In this document: piece by piece, positions 1 to 6,237 of the stretch
Position numbering within the stretch: the stretch's first letter is position 1
How the letters are laid out: every line of letters begins with the position of its first letter
DNA from: Spirochaetales bacterium Spiro_01
GTDB lineage: Bacteria > Spirochaetota > Spirochaetia > Sphaerochaetales > Sphaerochaetaceae
Direction of reading: 5' to 3'
DNA length: 7,358 bases
Assembly: GCA_001604265.1 (NCBI GenBank)
Contig: LVBC01000016.1
Span: forward strand, 1-7,358
The notes under the pieces: model-generated
What the model was told of the DNA's origin: nothing
What the model saw: only the letters and a program-made list of their open reading frames with translations
The model's database searches: none
Made by a program: the position numbers and the translations under genes

Positions 1-120
1 GTTTCTCTCCAAGCGGTTTTTATTAAGACAAAGTGTCGCATTTGCACCTGTCAATGTAAATAAACTCAATGTCGAATCTTTCTCTCTGCAAATGAAAAAC
101 AGGAAATATTCCGATTCGAA
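1..120. other. AT-rich region downstream of the operon
   Basis: No gene is supported here. On the minus strand GGAGAG (about 9-4) at the window edge could be the ribosome-binding site of a next co-directional gene starting just outside. A perfect TTGACA (minus strand, 54-49) lies 40-odd bases upstream of it, but no good -10 box sits at the right distance. A spaced 7-bp inverted repeat (TCGAATC at 72-78, GATTCGA at 113-119) is present and may be chance. Confidence 0.3.
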
Positions 121-156
121 GGATGAAAGAAAGGACGTGCAGGAAGCCTGCACGTC
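121..156 (-). terminator. Rho-independent terminator after the esterase
   Basis: On the minus strand a perfect 10-bp stem (GACGTGCAGG, loop CTT, CCTGCACGTC; plus-strand 134-156) is followed by a pyrimidine-rich tail CCTTTCTTTC. It begins 26 bases past the esterase stop. Stem strength and location support a terminator for the six-gene operon. The T-tract is interrupted by C, so efficiency is uncertain. The opposite strand has no T-tract, so it would act on minus-strand transcripts only. Confidence 0.8.
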
Positions 157-182
157 GAGGAAAAAGCAGATGGGAAAAAGCT

Positions 183-1721
183 CTATACCAGAGCGGCCGT
201 ATCGGTAACGAGTATGTCCTTGTATGTCTTCAGGCAGTGATCGAGCTGTACATCCTCCATCCTGCTGTTGACATCGAGGACCATCAGCCTTGGTCTGTCC
301 GGATCATAGGCCTCCCAGTATGCAAGTCCTTTGCCGTTCGGGTCGCCATTCTTGACGAAGTTCGACCAGTAATCGGCCATATCGAGCGATAGCTTGTAGT
401 CATCTGCGGTCATAGGTCTGTCCGTGCGGCAGATCGTCTCGAATATGTACATCTTCTCGGCCGAATGGTAGCAGCCCACATCCGGACCTCCTGGTGGAAC
501 ATGATCGAAACGATACAGGAAGAGCTTTGTGTTCTTCTTGAGTCTGGTGTAGACATCTGCAAATGCGTACGAACCAGGCTTGAGCATACGGTCCATCATG
601 AAGGTCATGTAGCGATGGACATCCTCCTCGGTCTTCAGCTGTTCAGCATCCATGATCCTGGCAGCATAATCGGGCTTGTTCCTTTCAATCCACTCATACG
701 CCTCTTCCGGTGTCCTCGCTTCTGCCATCGGAGAGACCGGATTGAAGGAGTCCTCTCTTATGTTGTGTCCGATTATTATCGGATAGTCATAGAGACGATT
801 ATTCCTTACGACCTCATTCGGGTCTTCTGGAATCACATAGCCATCGATGAAGGGCCAGAATCCTGGATTGTTCCTGTACTCCTTCAAGAATGACAGACTC
901 TTCCTGTACAGTTCATCCGTAGGAATGCTCCTTGCCTCGGAAAGAGTCTTTACATTGCAGTACGAAAGGAAAGCATCTCCACAGGCTTCGTTGACAGTGC
1001 GGCTTCTCTGGCCTGAGAATCTGATTGGCGCAAGACCACCTCCGGACTCCATTATTACCTGATGGAAGAGGTCCCTCGAGAGGGGAGAGGTCATAAGGGA
1101 AAGACAGCTCATGGCTCCAGCCGACTGTCCGAATATGGTCACTCTATCGGGGTCTCCTCCAAAGGCAGAGATGTTCTCCCTTATCCATGATAGTGCAGCC
1201 ATCTGGTCCAGAAGCCCATAGTTTCCCGAACTGTCATGCTCGTTCTCCTTTGCGAGGGCAGATGAACCCATGAAGCCGAAAACACCCAGCCTGTAGTTGA
1301 AGTCAACATAGACACAACCTCTTCTGGCAAAGGAGTCTCCATCGGTCTCCTGCTTGTTGGAGTAGCCTCTGCTGAATCCTCCTCCGAAAATCCAGACAGC
1401 AACAGGCAGCTTCTCATTGGGTTTTTTTGCAGGTGTCCAGACATTGAGGTACAGACAATCCTCGGACATATCCCACTTGTAGGGGTAGAACTCATTCTCC
1501 GTCATCGATCCCGCAGGTACACGATATTGATATGGAATGGGTCCGAAAGAGTAGGCTTTGTAGGGCTCATCGAATGGTTCCATTCGCTCTGGAGCCTTCC
1601 ATCTCAGATCTCCAACTGGCGCTTTGGCGAATGGAATTCCCTTGAAGACGCTCACCCTTTGGTTTGCCGAGGGCTGACCCAGGACAACACCATATTTTGT
1701 AACAGCCTCTGTCAATGCCAT
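183..1721 (-). CDS. Type B carboxylesterase (alpha/beta hydrolase)
   Basis: This is a serine hydrolase of the carboxylesterase type B family (COesterase; includes bacterial para-nitrobenzyl esterase and animal cholinesterases), 512 aa, a normal length. It cleaves carboxylic ester bonds; the natural substrate is unknown. The N-terminal block VSVFKGIPFAKAPVGDLRW (23-41) and the signature EDCLYLNVW (87-95) are characteristic. The oxyanion-hole motif is IFGGGF (111-116), with Phe112 where bacterial members usually have His. The nucleophile elbow is FGQSAGA (197-203), giving Ser200. By pattern the acid is Glu323 (GHNIRED, 318-324) and the base is His419 (GCYHSAEKMYIFET). No signal peptide or membrane helix is seen, so it is probably cytoplasmic. 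The ATG at 1721 has AAAGGA 8 bases upstream. It lies 54 bases after the binding-protein stop, beyond a hairpin, and is followed by a terminator, so it is probably the last gene of the operon. That position suggests it processes the imported ligand, but a general esterase is also possible. Confidence 0.94.
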   Translation of the reverse strand: MALTEAVTKYGVVLGQPSANQRVSVFKGIPFAKAPVGDLRWKAPERMEPFDEPYKAYSFGPIPYQYRVPAGSMTENEFYPYKWDMSEDCLYLNVWTPAKKPNEKLPVAVWIFGGGFSRGYSNKQETDGDSFARRGCVYVDFNYRLGVFGFMGSSALAKENEHDSSGNYGLLDQMAALSWIRENISAFGGDPDRVTIFGQSAGAMSCLSLMTSPLSRDLFHQVIMESGGGLAPIRFSGQRSRTVNEACGDAFLSYCNVKTLSEARSIPTDELYRKSLSFLKEYRNNPGFWPFIDGYVIPEDPNEVVRNNRLYDYPIIIGHNIREDSFNPVSPMAEARTPEEAYEWIERNKPDYAARIMDAEQLKTEEDVHRYMTFMMDRMLKPGSYAFADVYTRLKKNTKLFLYRFDHVPPGGPDVGCYHSAEKMYIFETICRTDRPMTADDYKLSLDMADYWSNFVKNGDPNGKGLAYWEAYDPDRPRLMVLDVNSRMEDVQLDHCLKTYKDILVTDTAALV

Positions 1722-1737
1722 AATTACCGTCCTTTAA

Positions 1738-1759
1738 GCCGGAGACGAGCGTCTCCGGC
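1738..1759 (-). promoter_or_regulatory. Intercistronic hairpin before the esterase
   Basis: A GC-rich inverted repeat fills the gap between the binding-protein stop and the esterase start. The 10-base arms GCCGGAGACG and CGTCTCCGGC are separated by 2 bases, folding as a 9-bp stem with a 4-base loop. On the minus strand it is followed by TTAAAGGA, so there is no T-tract for a good terminator, and the stem ends 2 bases before the esterase Shine-Dalgarno. It could protect the 3' end of the upstream mRNA, cause partial termination, or limit ribosome access to the esterase. The structure is seen directly; the role is inferred. Confidence 0.65.
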
Positions 1760-1775
1760 AAGAATCAAAGATTGT

Positions 1776-3401
1776 TCAGTCGAAATATGCGTTATCGAAA
1801 TCGAAGAAGACGTAGATACGTGATGCTCCGTGCAGGTGTCCGTTATATAGAGTTGTATAGGACTGCATCTGCAGAGGATACCAGAAGAGGTAGTCGGACC
1901 AGAATCTGTCCTGGAAATCTCCGAAATCCTTGTTATACGACTCTGTCGAAGTGGAAGCTGCGAGCTTGGAGAAGAAGTCTATGACCTCCTGACCACCCTT
2001 GGCATCCTTGAAGTGCATGATCTTCGAGTATGTACCCGAGACGAGAACGCCAGGATTTCCTGTCTGGCCCCACTTGCGGACCCAGAGCTCCCAGGTGTCG
2101 GTCTCGTTTTCCATCATGCTCTTGTATGTGGCAGCATCGAAGGCATTGATGACGAGATTGATTCCAGCCTCTGCCAGCTGGTTCTTCATGATCTGGAGTG
2201 CAAGGCCCTGGTTGGAGTCGCCATTGTAGATGACACGGCAGGTGAAGCCATTAGGATAGCCGGCTTCAGCAAGCAGCTTCTTGGCCTGCTCGACATCTCT
2301 CTTCAGAGGCCAGTTGTCCTCGTAGCTCTTGATTCCATCGTATGAGGTTGCAAGGATAGTGTAGGCGTTGAGGCCGTAACCGTCCCAGGCACCATCGAAG
2401 ATGACCTTCTTGTCGAGTGCAAGACAGAATGCCTTTCTTACGTTGTAGTCCTTGAACATCGAGGTCGCATTGAAGCCGACTGTGGTCAGATAGAGACCGC
2501 CGCACTGCCATCCGAGGATATCCTTTCCATAGCCGCCATTCATGGTGTTCTTGAAATCATCCCAGAGTGGCTCTTCGACTACATCTACGCCACCTGTCTC
2601 GAGTTCCATTGTTGCAACGGACTTCTCGGAGATGAAGCGGATGACGATATTCTTGATCCTTGGCTCGCCATTTACATAGTATGGGTTTGCCGAGAGGTTG
2701 ATGTGGTCTCCTGATACCCAGTCAACGAGTCTGTAAGGTCCACAGGAGACGAGCTTGTTCGAGGTGAGGAATTCGGCCTCTGGATCCTTGCAGGCCTCAT
2801 AGGCCTTCTTGCTGAAGGTGTAGTGCAGACCAAGACCTGTCAGGAAGGAGAGGTTGATGCTCTTGAGGTTGATGTCGAGAGTGTAGTCTCCAGTTACGAC
2901 GATGTCCTTGATGAAAGGTGCATCTGTATACTTTGCGTAGATGACCTCGAACGAGAACTTGACATCCTCTGCCTTGACTTCTGAGCCATCCGAGAACTTC
3001 ACACCCTTCTTTATTGCAAGATGGAGCGTCAGGTTGTCATCTGACCAGGTTGCTGATTCCAGCAGTGCCTTGTCCGTGATCTCCCAGGAGAGGCTTCCGC
3101 CGTTACCGATCTTGTCTACCGGCCAGAGCAGAGGCATGCTGATGAGAGACAGGGTCTCAAGAGTATAGGAGTTCGTTCCTATAGGGGAGAGTGAACCTGG
3201 GTCGGCTGCCAGACGGAGGACAAGAGTGTCCTTCGATGTCTTTGCATTGGCAGGGACGCTCTCTGCAACTGTGCCTGGAGTGATATAGCTTATCGGTTCT
3301 GCCTTTCCAGAAGCTGCTACCTGTGATTCACTGGAGCCACCAGCAAAGACACTGTTCAGCAATAATGCCACCAAAAGTAACAATACTAGTCCTTTTTTCA
3401 T
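1776..3401 (-). CDS. Family 5 extracytoplasmic substrate-binding protein
   Basis: This is a periplasmic solute-binding protein (SBP_bac_5, DppA/OppA superfamily) that should deliver ligand to the permeases encoded upstream. At 541 aa it has the usual family length. Residues 1-20 form a Sec signal peptide: two lysines, a leucine-rich core, then SVFA with probable cleavage before GGSSES. There is no lipobox cysteine, so it is probably soluble rather than a lipoprotein. Family features are the N-terminal LRLAADPGSLSP (62-73), the signature block around LAIKKGVKFSDGSEVKAEDV (128-147), CGPYRLVDW (220-228), NPYYVNG (239-245), VRKAFCLALDKK (321-332) and AKKLLAEAGYPNG (373-385). At the DppA/OppA ligand-pocket motif (WTGDNGDP or WCADYNEP) it reads KWGQTGNP (443-450), lacking the aspartate that holds a peptide's amino group. 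Peptides are therefore uncertain as ligands; family members also bind oligosaccharides, nickel complexes and opines. The start has AAGGAAGG 7 bases upstream. It is the fifth gene of the operon rather than the first. Confidence 0.93.
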   Translation of the reverse strand: MKKGLVLLLLVALLLNSVFAGGSSESQVAASGKAEPISYITPGTVAESVPANAKTSKDTLVLRLAADPGSLSPIGTNSYTLETLSLISMPLLWPVDKIGNGGSLSWEITDKALLESATWSDDNLTLHLAIKKGVKFSDGSEVKAEDVKFSFEVIYAKYTDAPFIKDIVVTGDYTLDINLKSINLSFLTGLGLHYTFSKKAYEACKDPEAEFLTSNKLVSCGPYRLVDWVSGDHINLSANPYYVNGEPRIKNIVIRFISEKSVATMELETGGVDVVEEPLWDDFKNTMNGGYGKDILGWQCGGLYLTTVGFNATSMFKDYNVRKAFCLALDKKVIFDGAWDGYGLNAYTILATSYDGIKSYEDNWPLKRDVEQAKKLLAEAGYPNGFTCRVIYNGDSNQGLALQIMKNQLAEAGINLVINAFDAATYKSMMENETDTWELWVRKWGQTGNPGVLVSGTYSKIMHFKDAKGGQEVIDFFSKLAASTSTESYNKDFGDFQDRFWSDYLFWYPLQMQSYTTLYNGHLHGASRIYVFFDFDNAYFD

Positions 3402-3429
3402 TGTAAATCCTTCCTTTTTTTCTATTTCT

Positions 3430-4374
3430 TCACTTGACCAAGTGACAGGCTACGAAATGACCTTCCGAGACCTCCCTGAGGGCAGGGTTCTCCTTTGTGC
3501 ACATCGGTGTCGCATATGGGCATCTTGCGGCAAAGCGGCATCCGGGCTTCGGGTTTATAGGTGTTGTCAGCTCTCCGGAGAGGCTCACATGCTTCATTGG
3601 AACATGCACATCTGGAATCGGAACAGCCGAGAGCAGGGCCTTCGTATATGGATGCAGCTGCCTCTCGAAGAGCTCCTTGGAGGGGGCCTTCTCGACGATC
3701 TGACCCAGGTACATGACGATTATCTCATCGGAGATGAAGCGGACTACCATCAGGTCGTGGGTTATGAACATATAGGTCAGTCCCATCTTCTCCTGTATAT
3801 CGAGGAGGAGGTTGATTATCTGGGCCTGGATCGATACATCGAGAGCGGAGACCGGTTCGTCGCATACGATGAACTCCGGATTCAGTACGAGGGCTCTTGC
3901 GATTCCGATTCGCTGTCTCCTTCCTCCGTCGAGCTCGTGGGGATAGACATTCACTAGACGACGGGCAAGTCCGACAGTATCCATCATCTTGTAGACGATC
4001 TCATCTATCTGTCTGGATGAATAGCCTCCGGCAATCTTCATCGGCTCTGCGATCGTCTGGTAGATGGTCATTCTCGGATTCAGGGAAGAGAAGGGGTCCT
4101 GGAAGATAATCTGGACCTTCTTTCTCAGATCGCTGAGCTCCTTTCTGGATACTTTGGTTATATCCTTGCCGTCATAGATCAGCTGACCGCCGGTGCTCTC
4201 CAGCAGATGGATCAGCACTCGTCCGAGTGTGGATTTTCCACATCCCGACTCTCCGACGACGCCGATTGTCTTTCCCTTCTCGATGCTGAATGAGACATCA
4301 TCGACAGCGTGGAGAAATCCACCGGAGACCTCGAAGTACTTCTTGAGATTCCTTACTTCAACAAGATTGCTCAT
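3430..4374 (-). CDS. dppF: ABC importer ATPase, DppF/OppF type
   Basis: This is the second ATPase of the importer, 314 aa. Walker A GESGCGKS is at 41-48 (Lys47), Q-loop Gln92, Walker B FIVCDEP at 168-174 (Asp172, Glu173), D-loop ALD at 177-179 and H-loop His206. The ABC signature reads ELDGGRRQR (147-155) instead of the usual (L/F)SGGQRQR: serine is Asp149 and glutamine is Arg152. The C-terminal domain has cysteines at 279, 285, 292 and 310, with the same C-x5-C-x6-C-x17-C spacing as the partner ATPase. The frame stays open to an ATG at 4458, but those 28 extra residues would lie inside dppD and do not resemble a DppF N-terminus. The ATG at 4374 begins MSNLVEVRNLKKYF, has GGAGG (4381-4385) six bases upstream and forms an ATGA overlap with the dppD stop, so 4374 is the start. 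It is followed 28 bases later by the binding-protein gene. The symbol marks family position only. Confidence 0.94.
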   Translation of the reverse strand: MSNLVEVRNLKKYFEVSGGFLHAVDDVSFSIEKGKTIGVVGESGCGKSTLGRVLIHLLESTGGQLIYDGKDITKVSRKELSDLRKKVQIIFQDPFSSLNPRMTIYQTIAEPMKIAGGYSSRQIDEIVYKMMDTVGLARRLVNVYPHELDGGRRQRIGIARALVLNPEFIVCDEPVSALDVSIQAQIINLLLDIQEKMGLTYMFITHDLMVVRFISDEIIVMYLGQIVEKAPSKELFERQLHPYTKALLSAVPIPDVHVPMKHVSLSGELTTPINPKPGCRFAARCPYATPMCTKENPALREVSEGHFVACHLVK

Positions 4375-5354
4375 AGCTGTCCTCCATTTTCTGCTTCGAA
4401 GCAGCGGACCAGATGTCCGTTTCCAATGTCCACAAGGCCCGGATGTTTCTGTCTGCAATTCTCAGAGCAGTGCTTGCATCTCGGAGAGAAGTAGCAGCCA
4501 GAGGGGAGGTCTGCCGGGTCCGGCATGAGGCCCTCGATAGGGTGCAGACGATTTCCACTGCCTATGCTTGGAAGCGAGTTGAAGAGGGCCTTCGTATACG
4601 GATGGGCTACCTCATCGAATATCTGGATTGCAGTGCCGTACTCGACGATCTCTCCTGCGTAGATGACCATGACCTTGTCGCACATATGTGCAACGACTCC
4701 AAGATCGTGGGTTATGAGAAGGACAGAAGTCCCTCGTTCGGTTCTCAGGTTGTTGATGAGCTCGAGGATCTGGGCCTGGATAGTTACATCGAGTGCTGTC
4801 GTCGGTTCATCGGCAAGCAGGAGCCTTGGATTGCAGGCAAGTGCGATTGCGATGACGATTCTCTGCTTCATGCCACCGGAGAACTGGTGCGGATACTCGT
4901 GATACCTTTCTCTTGGGATTCCGACGATCTCCATCATGTCTCCGGCCATTTCCATGGCCTGCTTGCTGGATACATCGCGGTGCAGGAGGATGGCCTCCGA
5001 TATCTGGTCTCCGACATAGTCGATCGGATTGAGGGCAGTCATCGGATCCTGGAAGATCATCGAGATCTCCTCTCCTCTGATCTTCCTTATCTCACTGTCG
5101 CTCATATCAAGGATGTTCTTTCCATCGAATACGATCGAGCCGGAGGTGACCTCTCCTGGTGGAGACTGCAGAAGTCTCATTATGCTCAGTGCGATCGTCG
5201 TCTTTCCTGCACCTGTCTCTCCGACCAGACCGATCGTCTCGCCTTTTGCCAGATCGAAAGAGACATCATTTACGGCCCTGCAGATTCCAATATCCCTGGT
5301 CGAGTAGCAGACTGAAAGGTTCTTGACCTCTAGAAGTTTATCTCTGTTTTCCAT
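4371..5354 (-). CDS. dppD: ABC importer ATPase, DppD/OppD type
   Basis: This is one of the two cytoplasmic ATPases that power the importer, 327 aa, the usual length. The nucleotide-binding motifs are complete: Walker A GETGAGKT at 45-52 (Lys51), Q-loop Gln102, ABC signature FSGGMKQR at 158-165, Walker B LLLADEP at 178-184 (Asp182, Glu183), D-loop ALD at 187-189 and H-loop His216. The C-terminal oligopeptide-transporter domain starts near HPYTKAL (251-257). It has cysteines at 287, 293, 300 and 318 (C-x5-C-x6-C-x17-C), plus an extra one at 296. This pattern is linked to a 4Fe-4S cluster in characterised DppD/OppD proteins. The ATG at 5354 follows a strong Shine-Dalgarno (AAAGGAGGG, 5360-5368) after a 16-base gap from dppC. 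The stop overlaps the dppF start. It should form a heterodimer with the DppF-type ATPase and supplies the canonical signature motif of the pair. The symbol marks family position only. Confidence 0.95.
   Translation of the reverse strand: MENRDKLLEVKNLSVCYSTRDIGICRAVNDVSFDLAKGETIGLVGETGAGKTTIALSIMRLLQSPPGEVTSGSIVFDGKNILDMSDSEIRKIRGEEISMIFQDPMTALNPIDYVGDQISEAILLHRDVSSKQAMEMAGDMMEIVGIPRERYHEYPHQFSGGMKQRIVIAIALACNPRLLLADEPTTALDVTIQAQILELINNLRTERGTSVLLITHDLGVVAHMCDKVMVIYAGEIVEYGTAIQIFDEVAHPYTKALFNSLPSIGSGNRLHPIEGLMPDPADLPSGCYFSPRCKHCSENCRQKHPGLVDIGNGHLVRCFEAENGGQL
4381..4385 (-). promoter_or_regulatory. Shine-Dalgarno deciding the dppF start
   Basis: GGAGG on the minus strand, six bases before the ATG at 4374. 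It lies within the last codons of dppD and supports the ATGA-overlap start over the upstream ATG at 4458. Confidence 0.8.
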
Positions 5355-5370
5355 GTTGTCCCTCCTTTGC

Positions 5371-6237
5371 TCAGTTCTTCAGCCTTGGGTCGAGGGCATC
5401 CCTGAGCCCATCTCCCAGGAGATTGATCGAAAGAACAAGAGCGCCAAGAGCTATTCCCGGCATGGCTACGAGATATGGACTCTGTCTGATGAACTGTCTT
5501 GCCTCAGAAATAAGCGAACCCCACTCCGGAACAGGTGGCTGGACACCAAGTCCGAGGAAGCTGAGGGATGCTGCGATGAGGACAGCATTTCCGATTCCCA
5601 TGGTGATCTCGACGATGATAGGAGAAAGAACGTTCGGAAGGACGTGGCAGAAGATTATGCGCACAGTGCTCGCATCGATCGAGTGGGCCGCCTCAACGTA
5701 CTCCTGCTCCTTGACTGCAAGTATCGGTCCTCTGACAGTACGTGCAAATCTTGGTATTGCTGCAACACCTACAGACAGCATTGCATTGAAAAGTCCAGTT
5801 CCCATGGTCGTGGAGATTGCGATTGCCAGAAGAATCGAGGGAATCGCATTGAAGATGTCGAGGAACCTCATTATCAGGTTGTCTATGGTTCCTCCGTAGT
5901 ATCCAGATACTGCACCTATCACGATGCCGAGTACTGCAGAGATGATGGTCGATACTATACCGATCAGTATGGAGTACCTGCCTCCATACAGGATCCTGGC
6001 GAGCATTGAGCGTCCAAGCTCATCGGTTCCCCAGAAGTGTCCCTTCGTTCCGAATGGAATCCTCTTGTTGACTATGTCCTGTGCATCGTAGCCCTCAGGG
6101 CATATGAAATTTGCGAACAGGCAGGAGAGGACGATGATGGCAAAGATCAGCAATCCCATCATTGCGGTCTTGTTCCTGAACAGGCGTATCATCGACTCCT
6201 GGAGCATCGATCTTCGTTTGATGGCCTTGTCTTTCAT
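5371..6237 (-). CDS. dppC: ABC importer permease, DppC/OppC type
   Basis: This is the second channel-forming permease of the importer, 288 aa, a normal length for DppC/OppC. It begins with a basic cytoplasmic stretch (residues 1-24) and a first membrane helix at about 25-46. The extracytoplasmic segment HFWGTDELGRSMLARILYG (67-85) is the family hallmark after helix 1. Further hydrophobic segments lie near 88-112, 122-144, 147-162, 203-230 and 255-276. The EAA coupling loop is at about 175-209 (EYVEAAHSID, then HVLPNVLSPIIV). Its usual glycine is replaced by Asp188. The SLSFLGLGVQPPVPEWG stretch (224-240) and the ending LGDGLRDALDPRLKN are also canonical. The start ATG overlaps the dppB stop in an ATGA arrangement and uses a strong Shine-Dalgarno inside the dppB 3' end, so translation of the two is probably coupled. 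It would pair with the DppB-type subunit. The symbol marks family position only. Confidence 0.94.
   Translation of the reverse strand: MKDKAIKRRSMLQESMIRLFRNKTAMMGLLIFAIIVLSCLFANFICPEGYDAQDIVNKRIPFGTKGHFWGTDELGRSMLARILYGGRYSILIGIVSTIISAVLGIVIGAVSGYYGGTIDNLIMRFLDIFNAIPSILLAIAISTTMGTGLFNAMLSVGVAAIPRFARTVRGPILAVKEQEYVEAAHSIDASTVRIIFCHVLPNVLSPIIVEITMGIGNAVLIAASLSFLGLGVQPPVPEWGSLISEARQFIRQSPYLVAMPGIALGALVLSINLLGDGLRDALDPRLKN

Noticed and set aside
72..119. Spaced inverted repeat TCGAATC/GATTCGA as a terminator or operator.
   Set aside because: The arms are 7 bp and separated by 34 bases of AT-rich DNA; this is weak and could be chance.
3431..3444. Small inverted repeat CACTTG-AC-CAAGTG at the dppF stop codon as a terminator.
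   Set aside because: The stem is only 5-6 bp with a tiny loop, and on the transcribed strand it is followed by A-rich rather than T-rich sequence.
4375..4458. Upstream in-frame ATG at 4458 as the start of dppF.
   Set aside because: The extra 28 residues overlap dppD heavily and do not resemble a DppF N-terminus; the ATG at 4374 has a Shine-Dalgarno and an ATGA overlap.
3800..4830. Similar DNA stretches in dppF (about 3820-3845) and dppD (about 4767-4792) as a direct repeat.
   Set aside because: They encode the conserved D-loop region (ALDV-IQAQI) of the two paralogous ATPases, so the similarity is explained by shared ancestry.
4413..5315. Long plus-strand open frame of 300 codons opposite dppD (others of 228 codons at 5323-6009 and 171 codons at 3442-3957).
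   Set aside because: They lie antisense to clear transporter genes, have no recognisable domains or good ribosome-binding sites, and their translations look like codon-bias shadows of the true frames.
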